Part shown: in pieces, positions 28,952 through 37,939 of the stretch
Numbering within the stretch: the first letter of the stretch is position 1
How the letters are laid out: every line of letters begins with the position of its first letter
DNA from: an uncultured Acidobacteriota bacterium
Lineage (GTDB): Bacteria; Acidobacteriota; Terriglobia; Terriglobales; Acidobacteriaceae
Assembly: GCA_903873705.1 (NCBI GenBank)
Contig: CAIQPK010000072.1
Coordinates: 62,001-126,000 of the forward strand
Direction of reading: 5' to 3'
DNA: 64,000 bases
Position numbers and translations under genes: made by a program
The notes under the pieces: generated by a model
The model's database searches: none
What the model was told of the DNA's origin: nothing
Seen by the model: the letters and a program-made list of their open reading frames with translations, nothing else

Positions 28952-29686
28952 TCAGGGATGCGTGACGCCGCTGCTTCCCAGGGTGAGCGTGGTGGCGTTT
29001 CCACCCTTGACGATAACGATGATGCCGACCACCGCTGCGGCCGTGGCAATGGAGCCTGCGGTGATCAGGGTTGTCTTGCCGAAGTGAATGCCGTGGTGGG
29101 CGACCGACGATCCTGCACTGCCTCCACCTCCGCCGCTTGCGGTGCCGCCGCTACTGCTGCTGCCCGTGCTTCCGCTGCTGGAGTTGCCTTGCTGCGAAGG
29201 GGTGAGCGGACCGATGAAGTTGCTCTGGTGGATGACGGCGGAAGCGACCACGGCACCGAGTGTGGCGGTAACCGCGATGGTGAAGCTGCCGGGTTGCTGT
29301 CCGACGTGCAGACCTGTGGCGCGTGCGACGCCCTGGGAATTGGTGGTGACGCTGAGGCTGTTGGCACCGTTGCCGAAGGTAGCGGAGCCGCCGGTGTCGC
29401 CACCGTGGATGAGGAAGAGGAGGGCAACGCCGGCTACGGGTTTGTGATTTTCGTCAGTGACCTGGACGACGGGCTCGCGGGCATCGCGCTGACGGATGTT
29501 GTTGAGGGCGTTTTCGCCTTCGAGAATGTCAATGTACAGGTGTTGCACTCCGGGGGGTGCGACTGAAGAGATCTGGGCGGAAGCGGACTCGCACAGGGGG
29601 CTCAGGACGAGCGTAACCGTCAACGCCAGCGCTAGATTACGGCGAAGGCGGGAGGCAGCGGGCACGGAACGGGCCTGGGTGCTCAT
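28952..29686 (-). CDS. Exported Ig-like (Big-1 type) protein with C-terminal membrane helix
   Basis: A 244-residue protein, first gene of the four-gene exported unit. Residues 1-37 are a signal peptide (ALALTVTLVLSPLCESASAQ). Residues about 70-145 form a Big-1/invasin-type Ig domain (PVVQVTDENHKPVAGVALLF, TNSQGVARATGLHVGQQPG). A Ser/Gly-rich linker of about 40 residues follows, then a hydrophobic helix (TAGSIATAAAVVGIIVIV) flanked by Lys. The single Ig domain on a flexible stalk with a membrane helix suggests an anchor for the larger partners downstream. An AAGGA site precedes the ATG. Confidence 0.75.
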   Translation of the reverse strand: MSTQARSVPAASRLRRNLALALTVTLVLSPLCESASAQISSVAPPGVQHLYIDILEGENALNNIRQRDAREPVVQVTDENHKPVAGVALLFLIHGGDTGGSATFGNGANSLSVTTNSQGVARATGLHVGQQPGSFTIAVTATLGAVVASAVIHQSNFIGPLTPSQQGNSSSGSTGSSSSGGTASGGGGGSAGSSVAHHGIHFGKTTLITAGSIATAAAVVGIIVIVKGGNATTLTLGSSGVTHP

Positions 29687-29776
29687 TGTGAAATGTCCTT
29701 GATGACGTTTGGACCCACGTGCGACGCGTGGAATTGCACAATGATGACGTTCGTCTGGCCCAAACGGATTGCGAGA

Positions 29777-29805
29777 AAGTTACTGCGACGCAGCAGGCCA
29801 GTCAA
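29777..29805 (-). promoter_or_regulatory. Candidate sigma-70 promoter of the exported Ig-protein unit
   Basis: On the minus strand, TTGACT (complement of 29800-29805) and TAACTT (complement of 29777-29782) are separated by 17 bp, about 90 bp upstream of the first gene. The -35 box is good; the -10 box is weak. Confidence 0.35.
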
Positions 29806-30280
29806 GATAAAAAGTAATCTGGAGGGCCAATTGGGTGAAAATTTATCCTTTATCCAAGAAGAACTTACCGGCCAGAACGGATTCGAGGAGGTCTGCGTCA
29901 TGCCTAACGTGGTCATCGCTCCTATCCTTTCGCGGCTGTTGTTGTGGTCGCATCCCCGAAGTGTGCGGGTAAATGCTTCCTACTTACACAAGCGGAAAAG
30001 GCGAGCGGTTTTTGCGGACTCGCCGAGATTATTAATGCGGTGTTTTGGGGGTGACTCGCTTCAGGACGCGGACCGGGTTCAAGGTTTCCGGCGTCCGGCC
30101 GATGACTGTGCCATGAGCATGGCAAGGTCTGGCGTCATCGCATCCCCTTCGTTCGCGACTACCACGACACATCGCGCGGTGAAGATGTTCAACACGCTGG
30201 CGTGGGTTTTACAGGCGGCGGTGGACCTGATTACGACGTTCCGTCTTCTGGCGGCGGCTGACAAGATTGAAGGAATGGAA

Positions 30281-30314
30281 CAAAACGGCGCCGTCAGACG
30301 GGTCTGATGGCGCG
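30281..30314 (-). terminator. Terminator after the sugar-transferase remnant
   Basis: On the minus strand, GCGCCATCAGA pairs with TCTGACGGCGC (10 of 11, CCCG loop) and is followed by CGTTTTG. It begins about 55 bp past the stop at 30368. Confidence 0.6.
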
Positions 30315-30367
30315 CTGGTGGCCTTGTCAGATTGGCGCCGGCATTACGGAGCATGCCCTGCCCGGCT

Positions 30368-31213
30368 CTATGTTCCCTTGCGGTGACTCTCGTAGAAAAC
30401 GGGTTCGCTCCATACCAGTTTCAGCATGGTGAAGGGGAGAGCGATCAGGGCGCCGGCTACGGCAACGAAGACGTCCAGTCTCCTGCGAAGGGTTGGGCGT
30501 GATTTTCTATGGTCGGCCCGGTGTAAGACGATCAACGGCAGCTCGCCGACGTGGAGGATGTCCATGCGGTTTTGCAGGGTCTCCGACACGCTGGGCACAA
30601 CGTACACGTCAACGCCATCCGACCTTGCCTGGTCGAGCGTTCTGATCAGGAGCGCGGTCTCGGGCCGTTGCGAGAAGATGATTTCGTCCACGGAGTGAGC
30701 CTGGACGAGCGCCATGATTTCGCCGATCGAACCGATTACCTCACGAGCCGCAATGCCATCGGAAACCTTGTTTTCGACCTTTACGAATCCTTTGAACGCA
30801 TAGCCGGGATAGGCGAGGGAATCCAGATAGCCGCGTACGCAGGCGCCGATGCCGTCGGCTCCGGCGATGAGGATGTTCCGTGCCGCGAGGCCTCGCCTGA
30901 GGTGCAGCGACGGAGCGTTGCCGAACGAAGGTGTGGTGCGGTAGGAACCGCGTCGCCGTTCCCGAGATTGATGCGATTCTGGTTTATGGGTGAGCGCAAC
31001 GCCGGGGTGAGGCAGTTGGCTCAGACCGTTTTTGCTGGCTCGATCGCGCGGCAATACCAGGTACAAGCCCTGCCGTCCGCGGTTGAGGGGCGGCTTACCT
31101 ATTGAAGCGGTAGGCTGCGCTGGCGGCTCGACCGAAGCCGGTGGCAGGTGGCCTGGGTGCGATACCACCAAGCGCAGCAAGCGTCCCTCGTTGTCTGCCG
31201 GTACATCACCCAT
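30368..31213 (-). pseudogene. Remnant of a polyprenyl glycosylphosphotransferase (sugar transferase)
   Basis: The frame encodes 281 residues. Residues about 105-240 match the CoA-binding-like middle domain of undecaprenyl-phosphate sugar transferases (RRGLAARNILIAGADGIG, SVDEIIFSQRPE, DVYVVPSVSETLQN). The sequence then reaches RRLDVFVAVAGALIALPFTML, which in intact proteins leads into the last TM helix and the catalytic domain, but here jumps to EPVFYESHRKGT and stops. The N-terminal TM bundle is also absent; the first ~100 residues are low-quality Pro/Arg-rich sequence with no ribosome binding site. Both the membrane part and the catalytic domain (KFRTM, DELPQ motifs) are missing, so it is very probably a dead fragment of an exopolysaccharide-priming enzyme. 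A free-standing regulatory domain is the alternative. Confidence 0.65.
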
Positions 31214-31276
31214 GACCGTGCTATCGGCGATGATTGGCAGGCCCGGAGCGACGTCGCGATTTGAGTCAACCGGGTA

Positions 31277-33637
31277 TTACTTGGCGGTGAGATGCAGCGT
31301 GTAGGTGGCAGAGTGTGACAGGAACCCATCGCTGGCGGTGATGGTGTAGGTGTAGTCGCCGGCTGCGGTGAAGGCAGCATTCCGGGCAGGAAGCTTGCCC
31401 GAGCATCCGGAAACGAAGAGCGTGGCGATCACCATCAGGCCAAGCATGAGAGCGTGCCGGGCGAGCTGGCTTGTGTTTCTGCGCTTGATCCACAGCAGCC
31501 AGCCGCTGCCGATGGCGAAGAGGGAAAGCAGCCACCCGGCGCTGCCACCGGTGTAGCCCACGACGGTGAACTCGGACGTGGTGGTGATGTTGACGGCGGT
31601 TGTTACCGCTGCCGTGGGAACGAAGGTGGCGAGTACCGGAATGCAGGTGGACGCGACGGCTGCCGAGGTGCACGTGAGGGTGATGGGCGCGGCGAAACCT
31701 GCGATGGGCGTGACGGTGGCATTGGTGGCGGAACTGTAGCCAGAGAGTGTCGAGCCGGTGAGTGGGGAAACGACGATGCCGAAGTCGATGCCGTTGCCCG
31801 TGAGCTGCAGGGCGAGCCCGGCATAGGCGGCGTTGGAGGAGTTCGCGCTCAGAGTGCCGGGGCGGGTCCCGGTTGTGGAGGGTTTGAAGGTGACGGTGAC
31901 GGTGCAGCTTCCGAGGGCGGGGAGCGAGGAGCCGCAGTTGCTGGAAGCCGTGTAGTCGCCGGTGGTGCTGAGGGCCGGGAAGGGAATCGCGGAGGGTGCG
32001 TTGCTGGTGACGGTGATGGTCTTGCTGACGTTTGCGCCGACGTCGACGCTGCCGAAATCGAGCGAGGAGGTCGAGGTGACGACGTCGGAGACACCGGTGC
32101 CGGTGAGGGCGGCGGTGAGGGTCTGTGCGCCGGCGCCGACGGTGAGAATGCCGGTGCGTGCACCGATGGCAGTCGGCGTAAAGGCGACGCTGATGGAGCA
32201 GGTGCCGCCGGCGGGAACGGTGCCACAGGAGCCGGAGGTGATGGCGAAGTCGCCGGAGGCGGTGAGCAGGCTGACGCCGGCCGCGAAGGTGGAGTTGTTG
32301 GTCCAGACGAAGGTGTGTGGTGGGGTGGTGAAGCCGACGGGCTCGTTGCCGAAGTCGAAGGCGGTGGGAGCGAGAGTGGCCTGTCCGCCGTCGTCGGTGA
32401 GCTCGAAGAGGCTGAACTCGAGGAGCTTCTCCTGGGGCGTCATGGCAGCGGTGAGCTGGGGGCACTCCAGGGGGAAGGGGACGTTGGCCGAGCCGCCGGC
32501 CGGGATGGGTGTTTCGACGTGGTACTCGTTGTAAAGCACGCGGCCGCACTGGTTGGTGGTGGCGTTGACGGGCGTGTCGAAGACGAACTGCATGGTGGTG
32601 CCGGAGCTGTTGAGGGTCAGCCAGGGCTGGGTGGTGGCGAGGTTGACCGCGTTGAAGTCACGCTTCGGTGTGGAGACGCTGATCTGACCAAAGGTGGTTG
32701 ATGCGCCGACAATTTGTAGCCATTGTGCGAGCGTCTGTCCTTCGGTAAAGGTGGTGATGACGGTAGCTGGACCGTCTGACAGCGCGGTGGAACTTCCTCT
32801 CCACGTGGCGACGGTGGAGAAGGGTGGATTGTTGATCATCCAGGAGTACGCGAAGTGGCTGGAGTAGACGCGTCCGCCCGCATTGGCAAAGCTGATGAGG
32901 TTGTTGAGTTGCTTGGCTGCGCGGATATAGTCGCCGCCTTCGCAGGGGAGCATCAGGACGTCGTACTGGCTGAGGGTGGGCAGGTCGCCCATGAGGACGG
33001 ATTCGGCGGGCGTGGAGGCATCGATACGTGAGCCGCCGGAGAAGCGGGCGAGGGTGGTGTTGCCGTCGCCCTGGAAGAAGTTGATCCGGCCGCCACCGCC
33101 GGGGTTGGTGAATTCGGAGTCGTCTACGCCTACCTTGCGGAGTACGCACTCGACGGAGTCGACTGAGCCTGTGGCGATGGCGATGAGCGGGATGTCGCCC
33201 TCGGTCTGGTTGCGGGGCATGTTGATCGAAAACGTGGTGTTGGTGCAGGCGGTGGTGACGGGCACGACCATCTGGCGGCGCCACCTGCCGGAGACGGCGA
33301 CGACGGGGATGTTGGTGCCGACGGGAACGTTGGGCAGAATGAAGCTGCCGTCTACGGCTGTCGTGGTTCCGACGAGCGGGGAGCCTGACGGCGGCGTGCC
33401 AATGACGGGGCAGCTTACGCCGGGTGTGAAGGCTGCCACGGGCGCGTTCGGAATGTAGACAGTGACGTTGGGAAGCGGGTCGATGCCATTAGGCGCGTAG
33501 ACCTTGCCACTGATGGTTGTGGTTGCCGATCCGGTGCAACTGACTTGCTGCAAGCACAAGCCGGTGCAGGATTGTGCCAGGGCCGAAGAGGTGATGCCTG
33601 ACGCCAGAATGAGCAGAGCAAGAAAAGAGCGCATCAT
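31277..33637 (-). CDS. Exported choice-of-anchor-D protein with carboxypeptidase-like N-terminal domain
   Basis: A 786-residue protein with a signal peptide (residues 1-22, ALAQS). Residues about 40-140 resemble a carboxypeptidase-regulatory beta domain (TISGKVYAPNGIDPLPNVTVYIPNAP, VDGSFILPNVPVG). Residues about 170-410 look like an alpha/beta domain of glutamine-amidotransferase-like (ThuA) type: YDVLMLPCEGGDYI, FANAGGRVYSSHFAYSWM. Two ASH/choice-of-anchor-D domains follow (TAFDFGNEPVGFTTPP, SLDFGSVDVGANVSKTITVTSN), then a further beta domain, a C-terminal TM helix (about 690-710) with basic residues, a second hydrophobic segment with a lipobox-like VSGC, and a short beta tail. It is divergent from the split propeller gene. 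Function unknown. Confidence 0.8.
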   Translation of the reverse strand: MMRSFLALLILASGITSSALAQSCTGLCLQQVSCTGSATTTISGKVYAPNGIDPLPNVTVYIPNAPVAAFTPGVSCPVIGTPPSGSPLVGTTTAVDGSFILPNVPVGTNIPVVAVSGRWRRQMVVPVTTACTNTTFSINMPRNQTEGDIPLIAIATGSVDSVECVLRKVGVDDSEFTNPGGGGRINFFQGDGNTTLARFSGGSRIDASTPAESVLMGDLPTLSQYDVLMLPCEGGDYIRAAKQLNNLISFANAGGRVYSSHFAYSWMINNPPFSTVATWRGSSTALSDGPATVITTFTEGQTLAQWLQIVGASTTFGQISVSTPKRDFNAVNLATTQPWLTLNSSGTTMQFVFDTPVNATTNQCGRVLYNEYHVETPIPAGGSANVPFPLECPQLTAAMTPQEKLLEFSLFELTDDGGQATLAPTAFDFGNEPVGFTTPPHTFVWTNNSTFAAGVSLLTASGDFAITSGSCGTVPAGGTCSISVAFTPTAIGARTGILTVGAGAQTLTAALTGTGVSDVVTSTSSLDFGSVDVGANVSKTITVTSNAPSAIPFPALSTTGDYTASSNCGSSLPALGSCTVTVTFKPSTTGTRPGTLSANSSNAAYAGLALQLTGNGIDFGIVVSPLTGSTLSGYSSATNATVTPIAGFAAPITLTCTSAAVASTCIPVLATFVPTAAVTTAVNITTTSEFTVVGYTGGSAGWLLSLFAIGSGWLLWIKRRNTSQLARHALMLGLMVIATLFVSGCSGKLPARNAAFTAAGDYTYTITASDGFLSHSATYTLHLTAK

Positions 33638-34081
33638 CTAAGACCCCAAAAGTGTGTAGCTTAGCCTACCACCGCTGGTGAGCAGATGGCTGCAAGTACA
33701 GAAGCGACGGCGTTGCCTGAGTAGACGGGTGTGTTGTTTCTATGGGTTACAGCAAAGCGATGGATTGATAGTGAAGGGTGGGTCCGGGTGACCGTCCAGG
33801 GCGGTGCCCCGTGCATCGAACGCGGCCACGCCTGGCGGGACGATGGGCCTTCGGAAGACTTTCTGTCCGTCTCGTCATTTAGCTTGCGCCGCGAGGGTAG
33901 ATGATCCAAATGCAACAGCCATAACTATTTTCATTGCACAAAAGTTTTTGTGCGCCGTATGATACCCGCAGCTTCCAGGGCCATCTTCTGCTGCACTGTG
34001 CGAACGCGTGAACCCGGTATTGCGGGTTCGCCTGGATCGGCACGCGTCCTGCGAGACCGTTCCACGAGGAGAGTCCTACCT
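33638..34081. other. Divergent intergenic region with promoter and operator-like palindrome
   Basis: 444 bp between divergent genes. Its right half has a promoter (33934-33963), an 18-bp palindrome and, in the 5' leader, a 7-bp hairpin (GAACCCG 34010-34016 with CGGGTTC 34023-34029). Nothing was seen in the left half. Confidence 0.5.
33934..33963 (+). promoter_or_regulatory. Sigma-70 promoter with overlapping 18-bp palindrome
   Basis: TTGCAC (33934-33939) and TATGAT (33958-33963) are 18 bp apart, about 120 bp upstream of the start at 34082. A perfect inverted repeat GCACAAAA-GT-TTTTGTGC (33936-33953) covers the -35 box and spacer, the position expected for a repressor operator. Confidence 0.5.
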
Positions 34082-34813
34082 ATGCGCAACATTTTTGCCG
34101 CGATCAGTCCTGCCGTTCTTTTCCTGATGATTGGTTGCAGTACTTCGGCTGTGACCGATCCCGGCAAGACTGTGAGTCCGCTGGCGGTGGCGGGTAATGG
34201 CTCTGTGCATGGAGGCCAGCAGGCCGTCATTGGGGCGACGGTGCAGCTTTGGCAGGTGGGGACGACAGGCTACGGGGCGGGCGCTGCCGCCCTGGGGACG
34301 AGCACGCTGAGCCAGGCGGACGGCAGCTTCAGTATTACCAATCTGTATCACTGCTCGGATGCGGCGAGCGGCGACAATACGCTGGTGTACATCACGGCGA
34401 CGGGTGGAAACCCGGGCTCTGGCTTCGGCCCGAACAATCAGTTGCTGATGATGGCTGCGCTGGGGCGCTGCGGGAACCTGACGCCGGCGACGTTCATCAG
34501 CATCAACGAAGTGACGACGGTGGCGGCAGTGTATGCGCTGGCCCAGTTCATGAGCCCGAGCGGGAACATTGGATCTTATGGCTACAGCAGCACGGGGCTT
34601 ACGAACGCTTTCGCAACGGTAAATAGCCTGGTGAATGTGACGACGGGCCTGGCGCGGGCAACGACTCCCAATGGCAATGGCGTGGTGCCGCAGGCGGAGC
34701 TGAATACGCTGGCGAATACGATGGCCTTTTGCATCAATTCATCGAGTGTCGCGGGGTCGCCTTCGGCAGCGTGTGCGTCGTACTTTCTGGCCTCGACGCC
34801 CGGCGCAGGGTAG
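34082..34813 (+). CDS. N-terminal part of an exported lipoprotein, ended by an in-frame amber codon
   Basis: The frame opens earlier, but ATG 34082 has GAGGAGA a few bases upstream and begins a lipoprotein signal ending in IGCS (MRNIFAAISPAVLFLMIGC). The 243 residues resemble the N-terminal domain of large Acidobacteria propeller proteins (GATVQLWQVGTTGYGAGAA, TISINEVTTVAAVYALAQF type). It stops at TAG 34811-34813, right after ASTPGAG. The same frame continues past the stop with TPTNTLGAALNIALAPW, a sequence typical of the continuing family, into the next ORF. So this is the N-terminal part of one broken gene, unless the stop is read through or is a sequencing error. Confidence 0.7.
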   Translation: MRNIFAAISPAVLFLMIGCSTSAVTDPGKTVSPLAVAGNGSVHGGQQAVIGATVQLWQVGTTGYGAGAAALGTSTLSQADGSFSITNLYHCSDAASGDNTLVYITATGGNPGSGFGPNNQLLMMAALGRCGNLTPATFISINEVTTVAAVYALAQFMSPSGNIGSYGYSSTGLTNAFATVNSLVNVTTGLARATTPNGNGVVPQAELNTLANTMAFCINSSSVAGSPSAACASYFLASTPGAG

Positions 34814-34876
34814 ACGCCGACCAATACGCTGGGTGCGGCTTTAAATATCGCGCTGGCTCCGTGGTTCAACGCGGGC

Positions 34877-37795
34877 GTGAACTCGACGCTGTTTCCGCTG
34901 GGCGTGCCGAATGCGCCTTTCGTGCCGTTTCTTTCTGCGGCGCCGAATGACTGGTCGGTAGCGTTGAGCTATTCCACCAATGCCGGTGGGGTGAGATCGC
35001 TGGCGATCGATTCGACGGGAAATGTATGGACCGGGAACGGCAATAACAACATCAGCGAACTGAGCCCGGTGGGCGTGCCGGCGAGTGGAACGCCTTTTGT
35101 GGGCGGCGGCAATATTGCCAATCCTTATGGGTTGGCGTTCGATACCGGAGGCACGCTGTGGGTGGCGAATCACGACTCGAACCAACTTATCGCTCTGAAT
35201 GCGGTGGGGGTGGGCGCCGGGAATTCGATTGCCGGTCCGTTTACTTATTCCGGGAGCAATGCGCCGAGCTCGATTGCGATCGATGGTCACAACAATATCT
35301 GGATCACGAACGGCGGTAACTCCACACCTGGGACGACGGTTACTGAAACCAATGCGGGGAACCCTAGTAACGGCGTAGCGTTGAGCGGCGGCGGGGTTAT
35401 CAATCCTTCCGCTGTAGCCATCGACGGGGCTGGAAATGGGTGGATTACCAATCGCACAGGGAGCACGGTGACGGAGTTCAACACGTCCGATACGTTTATC
35501 TCGGGATCGAACGGATACGTCGGTGGCGGGCTGAATTTTCCGATCGGCATTGCGATGGACGGCAGCAACAATGCGTGGGTGATCAATGCAGGAAACACGC
35601 TGCTGAGCAAGTTTACGAGTAGCGGGACGCCTGTGGGGAGCGGGTTTTCGACGGGGACGGGAGCGATGAGCGCGGTGGCGGTGGACGGGTCGAACCGGGT
35701 GTTTGTATTGAAGAGGACGCCATCGCTTTGGATTTTTGATTCCACCGGGACGGCGCTGGCGTCAGGGCTGACGGGCGGCAACCTGGGCGGGCCGAATGCG
35801 ATGGTGATGGATGCCTCTGGGAACGTGTGGGTGGCGGACCTTGGACCGGTGACGGTCAACAGTGCGCAGCAGGGACTGACGGAGTTTGTGGGCCTGGCTA
35901 CGCCGGTGACAGTGCCGATGTCGATGGCGCAGCAGATCGGCCAGATTGGACAGAAGCCGGGAACGCCGATTCCGGTGAGCGTGGTTTCGAGCTTCCTGCC
36001 GTCGTATACCACTGGCGTTCAGTACTCCGCGAACTTGCTGGCGCAAGGTGGCAATACGGGCACTTACAAATGGAGTGTGAACTCGGGCGGGTTACCGACG
36101 GGACTCAACCTTTCAACGGCCGGGAATATTAACGGGACGACGAGCGTTACTGGAACAACGTCGTTCACGGTGAAGGCGTGCGATGCGCAGAATGCGACGA
36201 ATTGCGCGGTGTCGGGAACACTGAGCCTGACGGCGGCAAGCAGCTTGCCGGTGGGCGGAGGCGAGAGCATGTTGAATGGCAGCTATGTGCTGCGGTTCAA
36301 CGGGTACAACAACAATATGGCTGGCAACCATAACGGCTTCGTTTCAGGCTATGCGGAAACGATGCAGCTTAGCTTCAACGGATCGGGCGGGATCACGGCC
36401 GGCGAGTACGATTTCAATAATCCCGGCTCGCACCCGACGACGGTGAATACTGTGACGGGAAGCTATACGCTGGGCACCGACCAGCGCGGATTGATGGTGA
36501 TCAGTCTTTCCAACGGCGGGCATTTTGAGTATGCGCTGTCGGTGGGGAATCTGAACGGTTCGTCCGTTGCGCAGGATGTGCGGTTCATCGAGTTCGACGA
36601 TACGTTTGTGAATGGCAGCGCCGGCACGGGTGCTGGCGTGGGTAAGCTGCAGAGTGGGCTCGGTTCGTTCAGCATGGCGCAGAGTTTCGTCTTCGGGCTC
36701 GAAGGTGAGACCCCCTGCAATACCGTGAATGGCAACACGTGCCCCAACGGGTTGCTTTCCGATTTTGGTCCGGTGACTGCGGTTGGACGGTTTACCGGTG
36801 ACGGGTCGCTGAACATTACGAGCGGTCAGGAAGATGCCCAGACTGTGGGCAATGGAAATGGATCGAACAATGGCAATAATGGTTTCGGCGGGATTTCGCT
36901 GGCGGGCAGCTATACGGCGCCGGACGCTGCGGGCCGCGGCACGCTGACGTTGACTCCGACGGCCTCTGGCGTGATGTATCCGTTGCCGCCATCGCACTAT
37001 GTGTACTACGTGGTGAGCCCGACCGAGATGTACATCATGTCTACCGACCTGCACCTTAACTTCACGATGCTGAGCGGTGATGTGCTGGCGCAGACCGTGG
37101 CGTTTACTGGCGCATCGCAACTGAGCGGGAATTATGTACTTTATGGCACCAGCCCGTCCAACGGCGACGGTGTGTCCAATTTCCCTGACCAGTCGGGGGT
37201 CCAGCTTATCGGGGTGGTGACGAGCGGTTCGCAGATCACCGTGACGCAGGACAGCAATAATGAAAACAACGGCCAGGTGCAGCTGGGAGAGGTGCTTGGG
37301 ACGCTCCCCTACGCGATCGACTCGGTGGGCAGATTGACGCTGACTGGAGCAGGGAACCACCCGCCGATTTTCTACCTCGCGAGCCTTCAACAGGGCGTCG
37401 CGGTGGGTGGCGGAGGGGCTGGGCTGATCCATATGGAACAGCAGTCGGCCGGGCCGTTCAGCTGCAATCTGCCGGCTGGGACGTACTCGCTGGGCAATGT
37501 TGAATCGCCCGTGCGGCAAAACGTGAACAGCGGCGTGGTTGTGCAGAACGGTTCAGGAACAGGCGCACTGACGATCGACAATAGCGATCCTAGCGGCGTT
37601 CTGACGCAGGGGCAGACGGCTTCACTGACCTGTGTTGCGGATGCCAACGGGATCAACACGGCTTCAAGCGGACGGTTCTCCTTCACAGGTAGTGTGGGAA
37701 CGACCGTGGGTTATGTTATTTCGCCCACGAAGTCCGTGGTCATCAGCACGACCGCAGGCGAGCCGACGCCGAATGCCATTGTGATTCAGAAGTAG
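34877..37795 (+). CDS. C-terminal part of the amber-split gene: Vgb/NHL-like propeller with putative Ig domain
   Basis: It is in the same frame as the upstream lipoprotein fragment and is separated from it only by one TAG and 21 codons. The nominal GTG start has no ribosome binding site. The 972 residues include a virginiamycin-B-lyase/NHL-like propeller at about 30-340 (repeats such as SLAIDSTGNVWTGNGNNNISEL and IAMDGSNNAWVINAG). A He-PIG-type Ig domain (about 365-455, GGLPTGLNLSTAGNINGTTS) follows, then a long beta C-terminal half with repeated LNGSYVLRFNGYN and GRFTGDGSLNITSG blocks that is common in Acidobacteria exported proteins. With the upstream part it would make a 1237-codon lipoprotein. 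Without its signal the fragment would stay in the cytoplasm. Confidence 0.65.
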   Translation: MNSTLFPLGVPNAPFVPFLSAAPNDWSVALSYSTNAGGVRSLAIDSTGNVWTGNGNNNISELSPVGVPASGTPFVGGGNIANPYGLAFDTGGTLWVANHDSNQLIALNAVGVGAGNSIAGPFTYSGSNAPSSIAIDGHNNIWITNGGNSTPGTTVTETNAGNPSNGVALSGGGVINPSAVAIDGAGNGWITNRTGSTVTEFNTSDTFISGSNGYVGGGLNFPIGIAMDGSNNAWVINAGNTLLSKFTSSGTPVGSGFSTGTGAMSAVAVDGSNRVFVLKRTPSLWIFDSTGTALASGLTGGNLGGPNAMVMDASGNVWVADLGPVTVNSAQQGLTEFVGLATPVTVPMSMAQQIGQIGQKPGTPIPVSVVSSFLPSYTTGVQYSANLLAQGGNTGTYKWSVNSGGLPTGLNLSTAGNINGTTSVTGTTSFTVKACDAQNATNCAVSGTLSLTAASSLPVGGGESMLNGSYVLRFNGYNNNMAGNHNGFVSGYAETMQLSFNGSGGITAGEYDFNNPGSHPTTVNTVTGSYTLGTDQRGLMVISLSNGGHFEYALSVGNLNGSSVAQDVRFIEFDDTFVNGSAGTGAGVGKLQSGLGSFSMAQSFVFGLEGETPCNTVNGNTCPNGLLSDFGPVTAVGRFTGDGSLNITSGQEDAQTVGNGNGSNNGNNGFGGISLAGSYTAPDAAGRGTLTLTPTASGVMYPLPPSHYVYYVVSPTEMYIMSTDLHLNFTMLSGDVLAQTVAFTGASQLSGNYVLYGTSPSNGDGVSNFPDQSGVQLIGVVTSGSQITVTQDSNNENNGQVQLGEVLGTLPYAIDSVGRLTLTGAGNHPPIFYLASLQQGVAVGGGGAGLIHMEQQSAGPFSCNLPAGTYSLGNVESPVRQNVNSGVVVQNGSGTGALTIDNSDPSGVLTQGQTASLTCVADANGINTASSGRFSFTGSVGTTVGYVISPTKSVVISTTAGEPTPNAIVIQK

Positions 37796-37802
37796 CAGGA
37801 TA

Positions 37803-37850
37803 GCCGCTGACGCCTTCCGTGGATTGACGCGGAAGGTGTCGGCGTTTAGC
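37803..37850 (+). terminator. Terminator of the split propeller gene
   Basis: A stem of about 15 bp (CGCTGACGCCTTCCG with CGGAAGGTGTCGGCG, two G-U pairs) is followed by TTTAGCTT. It lies between the propeller gene and the fluoride riboswitch and insulates the latter. Confidence 0.65.
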
Positions 37851-37866
37851 TTAGGTTTACAACTCT

Positions 37867-37937
37867 GGCGATGGGGTTCGCCTCCGATGCCCGCCTTTCT
37901 GGGCGGAGCTGATGACTCCTACATCTCGTAGGAGGTC
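37867..37937 (+). promoter_or_regulatory. Fluoride riboswitch (crcB motif RNA) with RBS-masking hairpin
   Basis: The sequence matches the crcB motif: GGCGATGGGGTTCGCC (37867-37882), a variable stem CCCGCC / GGGCGG (37890-37905), then the conserved CTGATGACTCCTAC (37909-37922). The following hairpin pairs GACTCCTAC (37914-37922) with GTAGGAGGTC (37928-37937), burying the AGGAGG ribosome binding site of the CLC gene. Known crcB riboswitches bind fluoride with Mg2+ and turn on fluoride-resistance genes. The layout here predicts control of translation: without fluoride the site is masked, and with fluoride it is freed. The CLC start codon is three bases beyond. Confidence 0.9.
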
Positions 37938-37939
37938 GT

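Larger units (their letters stand above)
29687..30367. other. 680-bp region without a convincing gene
   Basis: Open frames exist on both strands, but none has a ribosome binding site plus a recognisable protein. The region holds the likely promoter of the four-gene exported unit and a minus-strand terminator for the sugar-transferase remnant. It may also include decayed coding sequence. Confidence 0.5.

Noticed and set aside
29693-30307. Plus-strand open frame of 204 codons in the 680-bp gap
   Set aside because: No ribosome binding site, no recognisable domain, mixed composition, and it crosses the likely promoter of the opposite unit.
36344-37519. Minus-strand open frame of 391 codons
   Set aside because: Antisense to the split propeller gene; Arg/His-rich shadow.
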